NCBI GenBank assembly: GCA_002416125.1
Contig: DIBU01000013.1
Location: 361,899-425,898 of the forward strand
DNA: 64,000 bases
Origin: Halieaceae bacterium UBA5044
Lineage (GTDB): Bacteria; Pseudomonadota; Gammaproteobacteria; Pseudomonadales; Halieaceae
Reading direction: 5' to 3'
Shown one piece after another: positions 9,182-16,661 of the stretch. The position numbers were made by a program, and so were the translations under genes. Below the pieces are notes generated by a model, which was given only the letters and a program-made list of their open reading frames with translations, was not told the origin of the DNA and searched no databases. Each line of letters opens with the position of its first letter. Within the stretch, counting starts at the first letter, position 1.

Positions 9182-9919
9182 GTGAACACCGGTCACGAGC
9201 AGGCGTCGCAGGCAACGGCGGCGCCCGCTCGCCCTGCGAGCACCGTGGTACTGCTGCGCGACGGTCCCGATGGGCTGGAAACACTACTGCTCAAGCGCAA
9301 CAAGGCCCTGTTGTTTGCCGGAGGGTACTGGGTGTTTCCCGGCGGTGCACTGGAAGCCGGTGACCTGCAGCAGGCGGCTGGCGACGAAGAGCGTGCCACA
9401 CGCATCGCGGCGGCGCGGGAGGCGGAGGAAGAGGCGGGGCTGCGACCCTCGCCGGAGGATATGGTGCTCATCAGCCACTGGACCACGCCGGTGGTCGAGC
9501 CCAAGCGGTTTTCCACCTGGATCTATGCCGCGCCGGTGGCGGCCGACGCCGAGGCCAGAATCGATGGCAGCGAGATTCATGCAGCGCGCTGGCTCGCGGT
9601 GGCGCAGGCGGTACGGGAGCACGATGCCGGTGAACTCGGCGTATTGCCGCCAACCTACATCACCCTCTGTGACCTGGCGCGCTATGCCAGCGTCGAGGAA
9701 CTGTTGCGCATTGAGCGTTCGCGGCCACCGCAGTCGGTGTTTCCGCGCTTCTGTCATGCCGACGGGCAGGTTTTTGTCATGTTCCGCGGCGACGCGGGCT
9801 ATGAGAGCGGCGATGGCAGCTACCCCGGCGCCCGTCACCGTGCAGTGCTTGAAGACAAGCGCTGGCGCTACGTTTACGAGGACGTGGCGGCCGAGTATCC
9901 CTGCCTGATTGGTCCCTGA
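9182..9919 (+). CDS. Nudix hydrolase
   Basis: A 245-residue Nudix-superfamily hydrolase; members cleave nucleoside diphosphates linked to another moiety. Seen: GGYWVFPGGALEAGD followed by AAREAEEEAGL, a Nudix box with the REXXEEXG metal-binding Glu residues; the linker before it is longer than in the classic box, as in NUDT19/RT4-like members. The start is GTG at 9182 (VNTGHEQ); upstream in-frame sequence lies inside the previous gene. It belongs to the chain 8082-10612 in which spacers are only 5-12 bases, so a shared transcript is likely. Substrate unknown; CoA derivatives are one possibility for NUDT19-like proteins. Confidence 0.85.
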   Translation: MNTGHEQASQATAAPARPASTVVLLRDGPDGLETLLLKRNKALLFAGGYWVFPGGALEAGDLQQAAGDEERATRIAAAREAEEEAGLRPSPEDMVLISHWTTPVVEPKRFSTWIYAAPVAADAEARIDGSEIHAARWLAVAQAVREHDAGELGVLPPTYITLCDLARYASVEELLRIERSRPPQSVFPRFCHADGQVFVMFRGDAGYESGDGSYPGARHRAVLEDKRWRYVYEDVAAEYPCLIGP

Positions 9920-9925
9920 AGCGTC

Positions 9926-10612
9926 GTGAGTGAGTCCCTGGACAAAGGCAAACGTGGCGGCGCGGGATTCCCGCTCTGGGACTGGCCCACGCGCCTGTTT
10001 CACTGGTCGCTCCCCGTGCTCCTGCCCCTGGCGTGGTGGACTGCGGAAGAAGGCCAGATGGAGCGGCATCAGTGGGTGGGTTATACCCTGCTGGTACTGG
10101 TGGTGTTTCGCATCGGCTGGGGCCTGATTGGCAGCCGCCATTCCCGCTTCACGGATTTCCTGCGCGGGCCACGCACGGTGCTGGGGTATCTCCGCGGGCG
10201 GATACCGGCGGGCCCGGGTCACAACCCACTGGGTGGATGGTCGGTCGTGGTGCTGCTCACGCTGTTACTGGCCCAGGCCGTTAGCGGGCTGTTCAACAGT
10301 GACCGGATTCTGTTTGACGGACCGCTGTATTATGCGGTGGATAGCAGCACCCGGGATTTTCTCGGTGTGGTGCATGAATGGGCGTTCAATGCCTTGCTGG
10401 CGATGGTCGCGGTGCACCTGCTGGCCGTGGGCTGGCATCAGTGGCGTCTGGGCGAAAAGTTGTTGCAGGCCATGTGGCTGGGGCGCGCGCGAGGCAGGGA
10501 AGGGGAAGCGCCCGTGGTCGGCTGGTGGCGGGCGCTGCTGTTGCTTGCTGCGGTCAGCGGCCTGTTCTGGTGGATACTGCAACAGGCACCGCCGCCGCCG
10601 CGGATGTGGTAG
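9926..10612 (+). CDS. Cytochrome b561-type membrane cytochrome
   Basis: A 228-residue di-heme cytochrome b of the b561 / Ni-Fe hydrogenase b-subunit family, an inner-membrane electron carrier. Seen: WDWPTRLFHWSLP at the start of the first membrane helix (conserved heme-ligand His), VGYTLLVLVVFRIGWGLIGS as the second helix, and VVHEWAFNALLAMVAVHLLAVGWHQ carrying further His ligands. It starts with GTG directly after the Nudix gene and is convergent with the cytochrome c' gene (12-base gap). The two are often neighbours in Proteobacteria, so electron exchange between them is plausible. Confidence 0.88.
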   Translation: MSESLDKGKRGGAGFPLWDWPTRLFHWSLPVLLPLAWWTAEEGQMERHQWVGYTLLVLVVFRIGWGLIGSRHSRFTDFLRGPRTVLGYLRGRIPAGPGHNPLGGWSVVVLLTLLLAQAVSGLFNSDRILFDGPLYYAVDSSTRDFLGVVHEWAFNALLAMVAVHLLAVGWHQWRLGEKLLQAMWLGRARGREGEAPVVGWWRALLLLAAVSGLFWWILQQAPPPPRMW

Positions 10613-10624
10613 GGACGGGCCCGA

Positions 10625-11104
10625 TCAGTACAGGTAGTCTTTCGACTTGTATTCGTCGTGGCAGGCCTTGCAGGTCTGGCCGACTGCGCCGACCTGCTGT
10701 GCGATTGCCGCTCGATCACCCCCTTTCACGGCAACGCCCAGGTCCTTGGCAGCGGCCTGCATGTCACTGAGTTTCTGCGCGAAGTCGTCGCGGTTTTCCC
10801 AGATTTCCGGTTTTGCACGGGTGGTGCCCTTGTCGGAACCATCGGGGAAGCCGCGCAGCAGGTTCAGCGAAGCGACCGCATTGAAATCATCGGCAAAGCC
10901 CTGCAGCTGTTCCTGGTTCCAGGGCATCTCGCCCTTCACCATGGCGCCCATGGGTCCGAAGTTGGCCCCCAGCAGCGCAAAATAGGACTGCCGGTAGGAC
11001 TGGTGAAATTCATTCTCGTCGAGGTGCGACAACGCTAGGGGCGACAGTGCCAGGGCGGCAACCGAGACCAGTGCGGCAACAGGCTTCAGGACGGATTTGC
11101 TCAT
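10625..11104 (-). CDS. Cytochrome c' (class II cytochrome c)
   Basis: A 159-residue periplasmic four-helix-bundle cytochrome. Seen: an N-terminal signal peptide ending near ALSPLALS, and a single heme-binding CKACH motif (Cys145, Cys148, His149) very close to the C-terminus, which is the hallmark of class II cytochromes c. Members bind NO or act as redox partners. The preceding 120 residues are helical with the MGAMVKGEMPW loop near the distal heme face. It is convergent with the cytochrome b561 gene. Confidence 0.92.
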   Translation of the reverse strand: MSKSVLKPVAALVSVAALALSPLALSHLDENEFHQSYRQSYFALLGANFGPMGAMVKGEMPWNQEQLQGFADDFNAVASLNLLRGFPDGSDKGTTRAKPEIWENRDDFAQKLSDMQAAAKDLGVAVKGGDRAAIAQQVGAVGQTCKACHDEYKSKDYLY

Positions 11105-11307
11105 GGTGCGCTCTCTTGTTAGCAGGACGTCAGCCCATCCTATAGGGCCTTGCCACCTGCTGGCAAGCAGGCGCCGCGCTCGATTCCGCTGCCGAGGCCA
11201 AGGGCGCCGGCCAACTTTTTGAACCTGCCTTGTGTTACGGGGGCGACCACGGCGGAAAAGGCCGCGCAGTGGGCTACCATGGGCGATGCATTGGTACGAG
11301 GTATGGC

Positions 11308-13020
11308 ATGAGCGCTCAGCAGTGGGATTACAGTTTTGATGTGGTTGTGGTGGGATCCGGAAATGGCGGGCTCACGGCAGCGCTTTGCAGTTATGAGATG
11401 GGCACGCGCGATGTGCTGGTGGTGGAAAAGTCCGACCTGTACGGTGGCACCAGCTCCATTTCCGGGGGCGGTGTCTGGATTCCCTGTAACCGCTACGCAC
11501 GGCAAGCCGGTGCCGAGGATTCGCTGGAAAATGCACGCACCTACCTGCGTCAGCTGATTACCGAGGAGGAGGTGCCGGATTACCAGCTGGATGCCTTCCT
11601 CGAGAATGGCCCGAAAATGGTGGATTTTCTGCACGAGCGCACACGCGTGCGCTACGTGACGCTCGAGCACTACCCGGATTACTACACCAACCTCGAGGGC
11701 GCGATGGTGGGACACCGCTCCATGGAACCGGAGACCTTTCCGGCCAGTGAGCTGGGTGAGGAATGGCGCCGCCTGCGGCGCACCCACCCGATGATGCACC
11801 TCGGGGGGCTGATCGGCTTTACCCAGGTGGAAGCCGCGCTGTTGATCGGCCAGCAGCCCGGCTGGTGGAAAACCGCGCTGAAGCTGGTGGCTGCCTACGT
11901 CGCCGATATTCCCTGGCGCCTGAAGGACAAGTATCACCGTCGCCTCGCCACCGGCTGTGCCGGCGTGGCGCGCCTGCGCGCCTCGATGCAGGATCGGGAT
12001 ATTCCGCTCTGGCTGAGCACCCCCATGCGCCGGGTCATCGATGAGGACGGCGTGGTCACGGGTATCGAAGTCACCCGCAACGGTGAAACCCTGCGCATAC
12101 AGGCGCGCAAAGGCGTGATACTGGCTGCCGGTGGCTTCGAACACAACCAGGCCATGCGTGAACAGTACCTGCCCAAACCCACGGACCACCGCTGGAGTGC
12201 GGGTACCCTCGACAACACCGGTGATGCCATCCTCGAAGGCCAGCGGCTGGGCGCGAAAATGCACCGCCTTGATGAGGCCTGGTGGTGCAACACCATCTCC
12301 GTGCCGGGCGAAACCATCCCGCGCCTGAGTATCATGGAGAAGTCGTATCCAGGGTCTATCGTGGTGAATCCAGCGGGTGAGCGTTTCAGTAACGAATCGC
12401 AAAACTATATGGCCTTCCAGCAAGAGACCTTCGCCAAGCACAGCGACGAAAACCCCTGTAACCCCAGCTGGCAGATTTTCGATGCCAACTTCCGCGCGCG
12501 TTACTTCGTTGGCCCGCTGTACAACAGCACTTTCCGCCCCGACTGGGCAGTGCCAAAACGCTATGAGACCGAGGGCTTTTTTGCCAAGGCTGACACCATC
12601 CCCGAGCTGGCACGCAAGATTGGCGTGAACCCGGAGGGCCTGGCGGCCACCGTGGCGAAAATGAACGAGTACGCGGTGACCGGGGTGGATCCGGACTGCC
12701 ATCGCGGTGACTCGGCCTACGACCGCTACTACGGCGATCCGCGTGTCACGCCAAACCCCTGTCTGGCACCGATCGACAAGCCGCCGTACTACGCGATGAA
12801 GGTGGACCCGGGTGACTTCGGTACCCAGGGGGGCATGGTGTGTAATGCCCATGCGCAGGTGCTGCGTGAGGACGGCTCGGTAATTCCCGGCCTGTATGCC
12901 ATCGGTAACTGCAGTGCACCCACGCTGCCCTGTTACCCCGGCCCCGGCTCAACCCTCGGGCCGGCCATGACCTTTGCCTATCAGGCGGCCAAAGCCATTA
13001 CCGGGTTCAAGGACGCCTGA
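11308..13020 (+). CDS. FAD-dependent oxidoreductase, 3-ketosteroid delta-1-dehydrogenase-like
   Basis: A 570-residue flavoprotein of the KstD / fumarate-reductase-flavoprotein superfamily. Seen: the FAD-binding GSGNGGLTAAL Rossmann motif with VVEKSDLYGGTSSISGGG, the internal ATG motif-like GVILAAGGFEHN, and the C-terminal block GLYAIGNCSAPTLP with YPGPGSTLGPAMTFAYQAA, a signature of KstD-type proteins. These enzymes introduce a C1-C2 double bond into 3-ketosteroids or similar enones. The ATG at 11308 gives the normal N-terminus close to the dinucleotide fold. No other steroid gene is adjacent, so the true substrate is open; the Baeyer-Villiger-type gene at 33.6 kb would fit ketone metabolism. 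Confidence 0.8.
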   Translation: MSAQQWDYSFDVVVVGSGNGGLTAALCSYEMGTRDVLVVEKSDLYGGTSSISGGGVWIPCNRYARQAGAEDSLENARTYLRQLITEEEVPDYQLDAFLENGPKMVDFLHERTRVRYVTLEHYPDYYTNLEGAMVGHRSMEPETFPASELGEEWRRLRRTHPMMHLGGLIGFTQVEAALLIGQQPGWWKTALKLVAAYVADIPWRLKDKYHRRLATGCAGVARLRASMQDRDIPLWLSTPMRRVIDEDGVVTGIEVTRNGETLRIQARKGVILAAGGFEHNQAMREQYLPKPTDHRWSAGTLDNTGDAILEGQRLGAKMHRLDEAWWCNTISVPGETIPRLSIMEKSYPGSIVVNPAGERFSNESQNYMAFQQETFAKHSDENPCNPSWQIFDANFRARYFVGPLYNSTFRPDWAVPKRYETEGFFAKADTIPELARKIGVNPEGLAATVAKMNEYAVTGVDPDCHRGDSAYDRYYGDPRVTPNPCLAPIDKPPYYAMKVDPGDFGTQGGMVCNAHAQVLREDGSVIPGLYAIGNCSAPTLPCYPGPGSTLGPAMTFAYQAAKAITGFKDA

Positions 13021-13024
13021 TACC

Positions 13025-13624
13025 TCAGGGCACCAGCCAGCGCATCGCGTAGACCAGCGTCGCGCTGGCGGCTCCCCAGGATCCCAGCACCCGCAACCCG
13101 ATACGCTGCCAACCCGGCGAGGCGCGCTCACTGAGATCCGCTACCAGCAACAGGCAGGCAAAGGCACCCAGAGCCGTCCCCGCCAGAGTTGCCACGTAGG
13201 GGGCCGGCGCCAGCCCCTCCGGCGCGGAGTCCAACCCCAGCAGCAGTGCCACGGTAGCGCCTATGAGGGGAAACAGGCCAGGGGGCAGACGCCACTGTAA
13301 CACCACCAGTAGACCCATCAGGGCCGAGGCCAGTAACAACAGCGGCTCCGGATCCTCGGCTACCCCTGCGCCCGAGAGCGCCAGCCCCGCTACCAGTGCC
13401 GGCAGGAAGCCCAGATATGTCCTGCGCACCGCTGCCATTCCCCGCTGGCCGGCCAGCAGGCCCAGCATCACGAGGGAAAGCACATGGGCTGGCACCACCA
13501 GCGGGTGCAGTATGCCGCCATAGAAGTCGCCAACGCCCTGCATGGGCGCATGTGACCAGGCGGGAAACGCTGCGCAGCACAGGGCGAGCGCCCCTGCCAG
13601 ACGGGACAAAGATAACGGATTCAA
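13025..13624 (-). CDS. HupE/UreJ-like membrane protein (second copy)
   Basis: A 199-residue predicted inner-membrane protein with about six hydrophobic helices after a signal-like N-terminus (LNPLSLSRLAGALALCCAAF). It keeps a GGILHPLVVPAHVLSLVMLGLLAG segment matching the HP-x(n)-H pattern of HupE/UreJ_2 nickel/cobalt permease-like proteins, but without the GxDH core. The start is a TTG whose last two bases overlap the TGA stop of the upstream hupE gene, which argues for translational coupling; a later start cannot be excluded. It probably works as a partner of the adjacent HupE. Confidence 0.65.
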   Translation of the reverse strand: MNPLSLSRLAGALALCCAAFPAWSHAPMQGVGDFYGGILHPLVVPAHVLSLVMLGLLAGQRGMAAVRRTYLGFLPALVAGLALSGAGVAEDPEPLLLLASALMGLLVVLQWRLPPGLFPLIGATVALLLGLDSAPEGLAPAPYVATLAGTALGAFACLLLVADLSERASPGWQRIGLRVLGSWGAASATLVYAMRWLVP

Positions 13625-14208
13625 ACGGCCTGCCAGAGGAACAAGCCTCCGGCCAGCGCGATCACCGCACCGGCGGCACGCACCGCGCTGCGGCCCAGCG
13701 GCCAGCGCACCAGCAGCCCGAAGCTTATGCCTGACAGGTGCAGCAGACCGGTGGCGATCACAAATCCCAGACTGTAGGCCAGCGGGCTCGCCGCATCGGG
13801 CAACTCCGTCCCGTGGGCGTGGCCATGGAAGATAGCAAAACTGGCGACCAGCAGGCCGGCGATCCACAGCGGCGGGCGGGCGGCGAGCAGGATCATGGCC
13901 CCCAGCACCAGAGCCGATGCCGCGATGCCGATTTCCACACCGGGCAGGTCTACCCCGGCGAGCCCCAGCGCACCGCCAACGGCCATCACCAGGGGGAACA
14001 CCACCGGCAGCAACCACACTGCCGGCGAGCCCAGAAAGGCGCCCCAAAGCCCAACCGCGACCATCGCCGCCACGTGGTCCCAACCCAGCACCGGGTGCAG
14101 CAGGCCACTCACAAACCCGCCTCCAATATCGGCCGCCGAATGCGCCTGCGCGTTGCTGGCAAGTAACACGCCAAGAGCGGCGCCCCAGATTAGTTTGCCT
14201 ACCTGCAT
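13621..14208 (-). CDS. hupE: HupE/UreJ family metal permease
   Basis: A 195-residue membrane protein of the HupE/UreJ family, thought to import Ni or Co. Seen: a signal peptide (MQVGKLIWGAALGVLLASNA with QAHS), so His of mature AHS may sit at the N-terminus as in HupE, the family motif HPVLGWDHVAAMVAVGLWG, and the second histidine-rich motif FAIFHGHAHGTELP. An AGGAG ribosome-binding site lies 7 bases before the ATG at 14208. No hydrogenase or urease gene is in the window, so it may serve another metalloenzyme such as cobalamin- or Ni-dependent proteins elsewhere. Confidence 0.87.
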   Translation of the reverse strand: MQVGKLIWGAALGVLLASNAQAHSAADIGGGFVSGLLHPVLGWDHVAAMVAVGLWGAFLGSPAVWLLPVVFPLVMAVGGALGLAGVDLPGVEIGIAASALVLGAMILLAARPPLWIAGLLVASFAIFHGHAHGTELPDAASPLAYSLGFVIATGLLHLSGISFGLLVRWPLGRSAVRAAGAVIALAGGLFLWQAV

Positions 14209-14655
14209 GATATTTCTCCTGAAATTTTGCATGGCAGGATAGCTTGTCTGGCCTTGAAGATGAATGCTCTGCCGAGCGCCAAGAGCGAATAAGGATGCGC
14301 TGAATCTGCACCCGGTATGACCCTCCAGTGAGTGGTGGCCTGACCGGGCGCACGGCGTGTTTTGGTTGCTCAAGTGTGCGTGGTATAAGCATTAACGTGG
14401 CTTTTCAGCGGCCCGGGGCTGGATTGAGGCCGAGAGGCTGTAACGCCTTGAAACCGTTAAGGGTTTTGGCGGTGGATATGATGGTGGGGCGGAATGGTTT
14501 GGGCGCGCTAACTCCGGGCGGCTGGGGATCTGGGGTTCTATGTGGATGAAATGCTGGAGTTTTACGTGGGAATGGGCCGTTCAATTCTGGAATTAGCAAG
14601 CCGGGAGTTAGTCGGCTTGGTCTTGCTAATACGCTGTTATAAGCTCGGGTGAGCG
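14209..14655. other. Gene-free stretch at the left end of the cassette array
   Basis: About 450 bases between hupE and the first cassette gene. Where an attI site and a divergent integron-integrase gene would be expected, I see no open frame with tyrosine-recombinase motifs. What can be seen is a perfect 9-bp inverted repeat (14592-14600 and 14622-14630) just before the first cassette boundary G/TTATAAGC at 14636/14637. It may be the remains of an attI, of an earlier attC, or a transcription stop. Confidence 0.5.
14592..14630. repeat. Inverted repeat before the first cassette
   Basis: attagcaag at 14592-14600 pairs perfectly with cttgctaat at 14622-14630, and an inner ccg/cgg can extend the stem. 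It ends 6 bases before the first recombination point. Its position suits a truncated attC or attI-like element, but no R''-type AAC core was found upstream of it. Confidence 0.5.
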
Positions 14656-14865
14656 ATGAAGTACTTTTTTGCTGTAGTAGTAAACATTTTGATTCTGGCT
14701 CTTTCGGTTACAGGTTTATTGTTTACCTGTATGTGGGGCTGCCCTAATACTGGCATACAGCTTGTTTTTAAAATTTCTACATTGTGTTTGTTGGTCAGCC
14801 TCGTGATGGTTATCTATCTCTGGGTAGCACGTAAAAATAGCAAAAAACATAAGAGCGAGATTTGA
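14656..14865 (+). CDS. Small two-helix membrane protein (cassette 1)
   Basis: A 69-residue protein of unknown function. Two hydrophobic segments are visible: residues about 3-25 (FFAVVVNILILALSVTGLLF) and about 37-58 (ISTLCLLVSLVMVIYLW), separated by a short CMWGCPNTG loop with two cysteines, and followed by a basic tail (RKNSKKHKSE). This suggests an inner-membrane hairpin with a cytoplasmic positive C-terminus. It is the only gene of a 328-bp cassette and begins 20 bases after the cassette start. AT-rich compared with the flanking chromosome. Confidence 0.65.
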   Translation: MKYFFAVVVNILILALSVTGLLFTCMWGCPNTGIQLVFKISTLCLLVSLVMVIYLWVARKNSKKHKSEI

Positions 14866-14878
14866 TGTGATATCAAAT

Positions 14879-14970
14879 GCTTATAACAAGGCCAGTCAGC
14901 ATTGCTCCCGTTGGTCGCTGGACCTCAAACCCGCTGCACGGCTTTTCGGCCGCTGCTGGCAGCGTTAGGC
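14879..14970 (+). repeat. attC site 1
   Basis: R'' core gcttataac (14879-14887) is the exact reverse complement of gttataagc at the start of cassette 1 (14636-14644). The R' core gttaggc (14964-14970) marks the next cassette. The interior is GC-rich and palindromic (ctgcacggc / gccgctgctggcag). Confidence 0.88.
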
Positions 14971-15008
14971 TCCTGTGATTGCCAGAGCACCAGTAAGAAG
15001 AAGGAATT

Positions 15009-16076
15009 ATGCTTACCGATATTTTTTCATATAGATATATAGACTTTCCAATATGGAAAGGATTTGGCGAGCTAGAAAAGCGCTTACTAAATCAACTATT
15101 TGGAATCGTAAAAGAAGCAATTCCGTACTATGACTCGAATGGGAAAAAGATCGAAGCGAATGAAGTGAAATGGAAAACACTTCACGACAGGCTATCTAGA
15201 GAGCTAGGTGTTGATGAGCTTTTTACAAGATACTACTCGTACACAAATCAAAACGCTCTAGGCCAATCTATACCTGTCAGCGGTTTCTTTGGTTGGGACT
15301 ATGCATGCGAGAAATTCGTAAAATCGGACTGTCCTAGCGATCACCATGATCCAGATAGATTTATCAAAGAGAGAATCAGTTTTATTGAGCTTGCGATGCG
15401 TTGGCGCTATGAGGAAATTGAAAAAATTAACGAAAATCTTCCGGAAGCAATTCTAGAAGCAAAGCTGAGAGATGCAATACCAAAACGTGGCATGAGAGTG
15501 CCGGGGAGCGCTGTAGACGGGGTTAAAGCTTGGAATAAAACTCAGAACGAATCCTACTCTCTTCTAGTAGAAGAAGTTAATGAACGGTTTCGAAGAGCTA
15601 GGGCGCCTTTGACGTTGCACAATGGTTTTATACAAGTTTCTACAGACGAAATTATCGAAAACAATATAGCAAAGCCATTTTGGGAGTTAGTGGCAGATCC
15701 TTTATGGAAAAATGTCGACATTGACATGAAAGAGGCCTTAGATCGAAGAGACTCAAACGATAAAGATCCAGCATTGTTCGCAGCAAAAGCGCTAGAAAGT
15801 GCAATAAAAATAGTTTCAGATCAGAAAGGCTGGTCCACAGGGAGTGAGAACGGAGCTTCAAACTATATAGATAACCTAGTGAGCAAAAAGAACGGTAGAT
15901 ATATTGATCCTTGGGAGGCCGATATCTTAAAAGATTATTTTCGAAAGGTTAGGAACTCTCTAGGGCATGGCCCTGGTAGCGAACCTATGCCTTCTTTGTC
16001 AATTCCACAAACCGATTGGGCAATAGAAAATGCTATGTCTTGGGTTAGGACATTGATTCGGAGGCTAAGTGAATAA
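15009..16076 (+). CDS. Abi-C/HEPN-type protein, candidate abortive-infection defence gene (cassette 2)
   Basis: A 355-residue cytosolic protein. The last 100 residues resemble the Abi C-terminal domain: AAKALESAIKIVSDQKGW, then a helical stretch and VRNSLGHGPGSEP, ending in a helix with AMSWVRTLIRRL. RNSLGH (Arg315, His320) fits the Rx4-6H motif of HEPN ribonucleases, common effectors of toxin and phage-defence systems. The N-terminal 200 residues (starting FSYRYIDFPIWKGFGELEKRLL) are charged and helical and may be the sensor part, as in AbiJ-like proteins. The gene fills an AT-rich 1178-bp cassette; its stop codon is directly followed by the attC core. Family by eye only; the defence role is inferred. 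Confidence 0.62.
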   Translation: MLTDIFSYRYIDFPIWKGFGELEKRLLNQLFGIVKEAIPYYDSNGKKIEANEVKWKTLHDRLSRELGVDELFTRYYSYTNQNALGQSIPVSGFFGWDYACEKFVKSDCPSDHHDPDRFIKERISFIELAMRWRYEEIEKINENLPEAILEAKLRDAIPKRGMRVPGSAVDGVKAWNKTQNESYSLLVEEVNERFRRARAPLTLHNGFIQVSTDEIIENNIAKPFWELVADPLWKNVDIDMKEALDRRDSNDKDPALFAAKALESAIKIVSDQKGWSTGSENGASNYIDNLVSKKNGRYIDPWEADILKDYFRKVRNSLGHGPGSEPMPSLSIPQTDWAIENAMSWVRTLIRRLSE

Positions 16077-16148
16077 GCCTAACAAGTGCATGTTGGCGGA
16101 CTGGCTTTCCGCTGCGCTACAATCCATCCGCAAATGCGAGCGTTAGGC
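16077..16148 (+). repeat. attC site 2
   Basis: R'' gcctaac (16077-16083) starts at the base after the stop codon of the Abi-type gene and is the reverse complement of gttaggc at the start of cassette 2 (agcctaac matches over 8 nt). R' gttaggc is at 16142-16148. Length 72 bp with inner arms around ggcgga / tccgc. Confidence 0.9.
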
Positions 16149-16164
16149 AGCAGGGGCGAGGTCG

Positions 16165-16554
16165 GTGAGGCGTTTATGGACAATCGTCGGCGTGTTGGAT
16201 GTCGCACGCAGCTTCACCTGGTATCAGTCCCTACTCGGCCTGCCTCAGTCCAGCCCTGCCCACGACTACTTCGGTCAGATCGTCGACTCAGACGGGACAG
16301 TGCTGCTATGCCTCCATCGGTGGGGCGACCACGAGCATCCGCCGCTTGCTAGTCCGGACACCGCCAAGCCTGGCAATGGCCTGCTGCTATTCTTCCGTGT
16401 CGATGACTTTGACGCGTCACTCGACCGTGCGAGAAGCCTAGTCGAGAGTCTGGAAGAGGAACCGCATATGAATCCTGGGACTGAAACGCAGGAGTTTGCG
16501 CTGCGTGATCCTGACGGCTACTACGTGATGGTGAGTGCCAATGCTGCAGCCTAA
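16165..16554 (+). CDS. VOC/glyoxalase superfamily protein (cassette 3)
   Basis: A 129-residue single-domain member of the vicinal oxygen chelate superfamily (glyoxalase, bleomycin-resistance, fosfomycin-resistance type). Seen: the beta-alpha-beta-beta-beta pattern in two modules, WYQSLLGLP in the first module and FALRDPDGYYVMVSAN in the second, the usual metal-site Glu/His region being partly kept. It starts with GTG 22 bases into the cassette; the stop codon TAA lies inside the attC R'' core. Such proteins are common integron cargo, and some give drug or toxin resistance, but the ligand is unknown here. Confidence 0.75.
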   Translation: MRRLWTIVGVLDVARSFTWYQSLLGLPQSSPAHDYFGQIVDSDGTVLLCLHRWGDHEHPPLASPDTAKPGNGLLLFFRVDDFDASLDRARSLVESLEEEPHMNPGTETQEFALRDPDGYYVMVSANAAA

Positions 16555-16647
16555 CCAGTCATTGCAGCTGACACTTGACCCTGCCGGACCTCTGCCTGGC
16601 GGCAGAGCCCCGTCAGCCTCAAGTGCAGCTGAACGCCGGCGTTAAGC
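16549..16647 (+). repeat. attC site 3
   Basis: R'' gcctaac (16549-16555) contains the stop codon of the VOC gene and is complementary to the cassette 3 start. R' gttaagc is at 16641-16647. Long arms (cagctgaca ... and ...agcagctg-like region near the 3' end) make a 99-bp site. A 31-nt stretch at 16557-16587 recurs with 3 changes in attC site 8 (20785-20815). Confidence 0.88.
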
Positions 16648-16661
16648 ATAAGGAGCAATCA

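Noticed and set aside
11140..12852. A 570-codon open frame on the minus strand opposite the KstD-like gene, and many similar long antisense frames
   Set aside because: They have no recognisable domain, no ribosome-binding site and mirror the high GC of the real gene on the other strand.
13025..14392. A single 455-codon frame spanning both HupE-like genes
   Set aside because: The first HupE protein is read in a different frame with a good start and ribosome-binding site; the long frame is only the second gene extended through it.
14328..14599. Possible integron integrase in the gene-free stretch
   Set aside because: The open frames there (73 and 64 codons) show none of the Arg, His and Tyr motifs of tyrosine recombinases.
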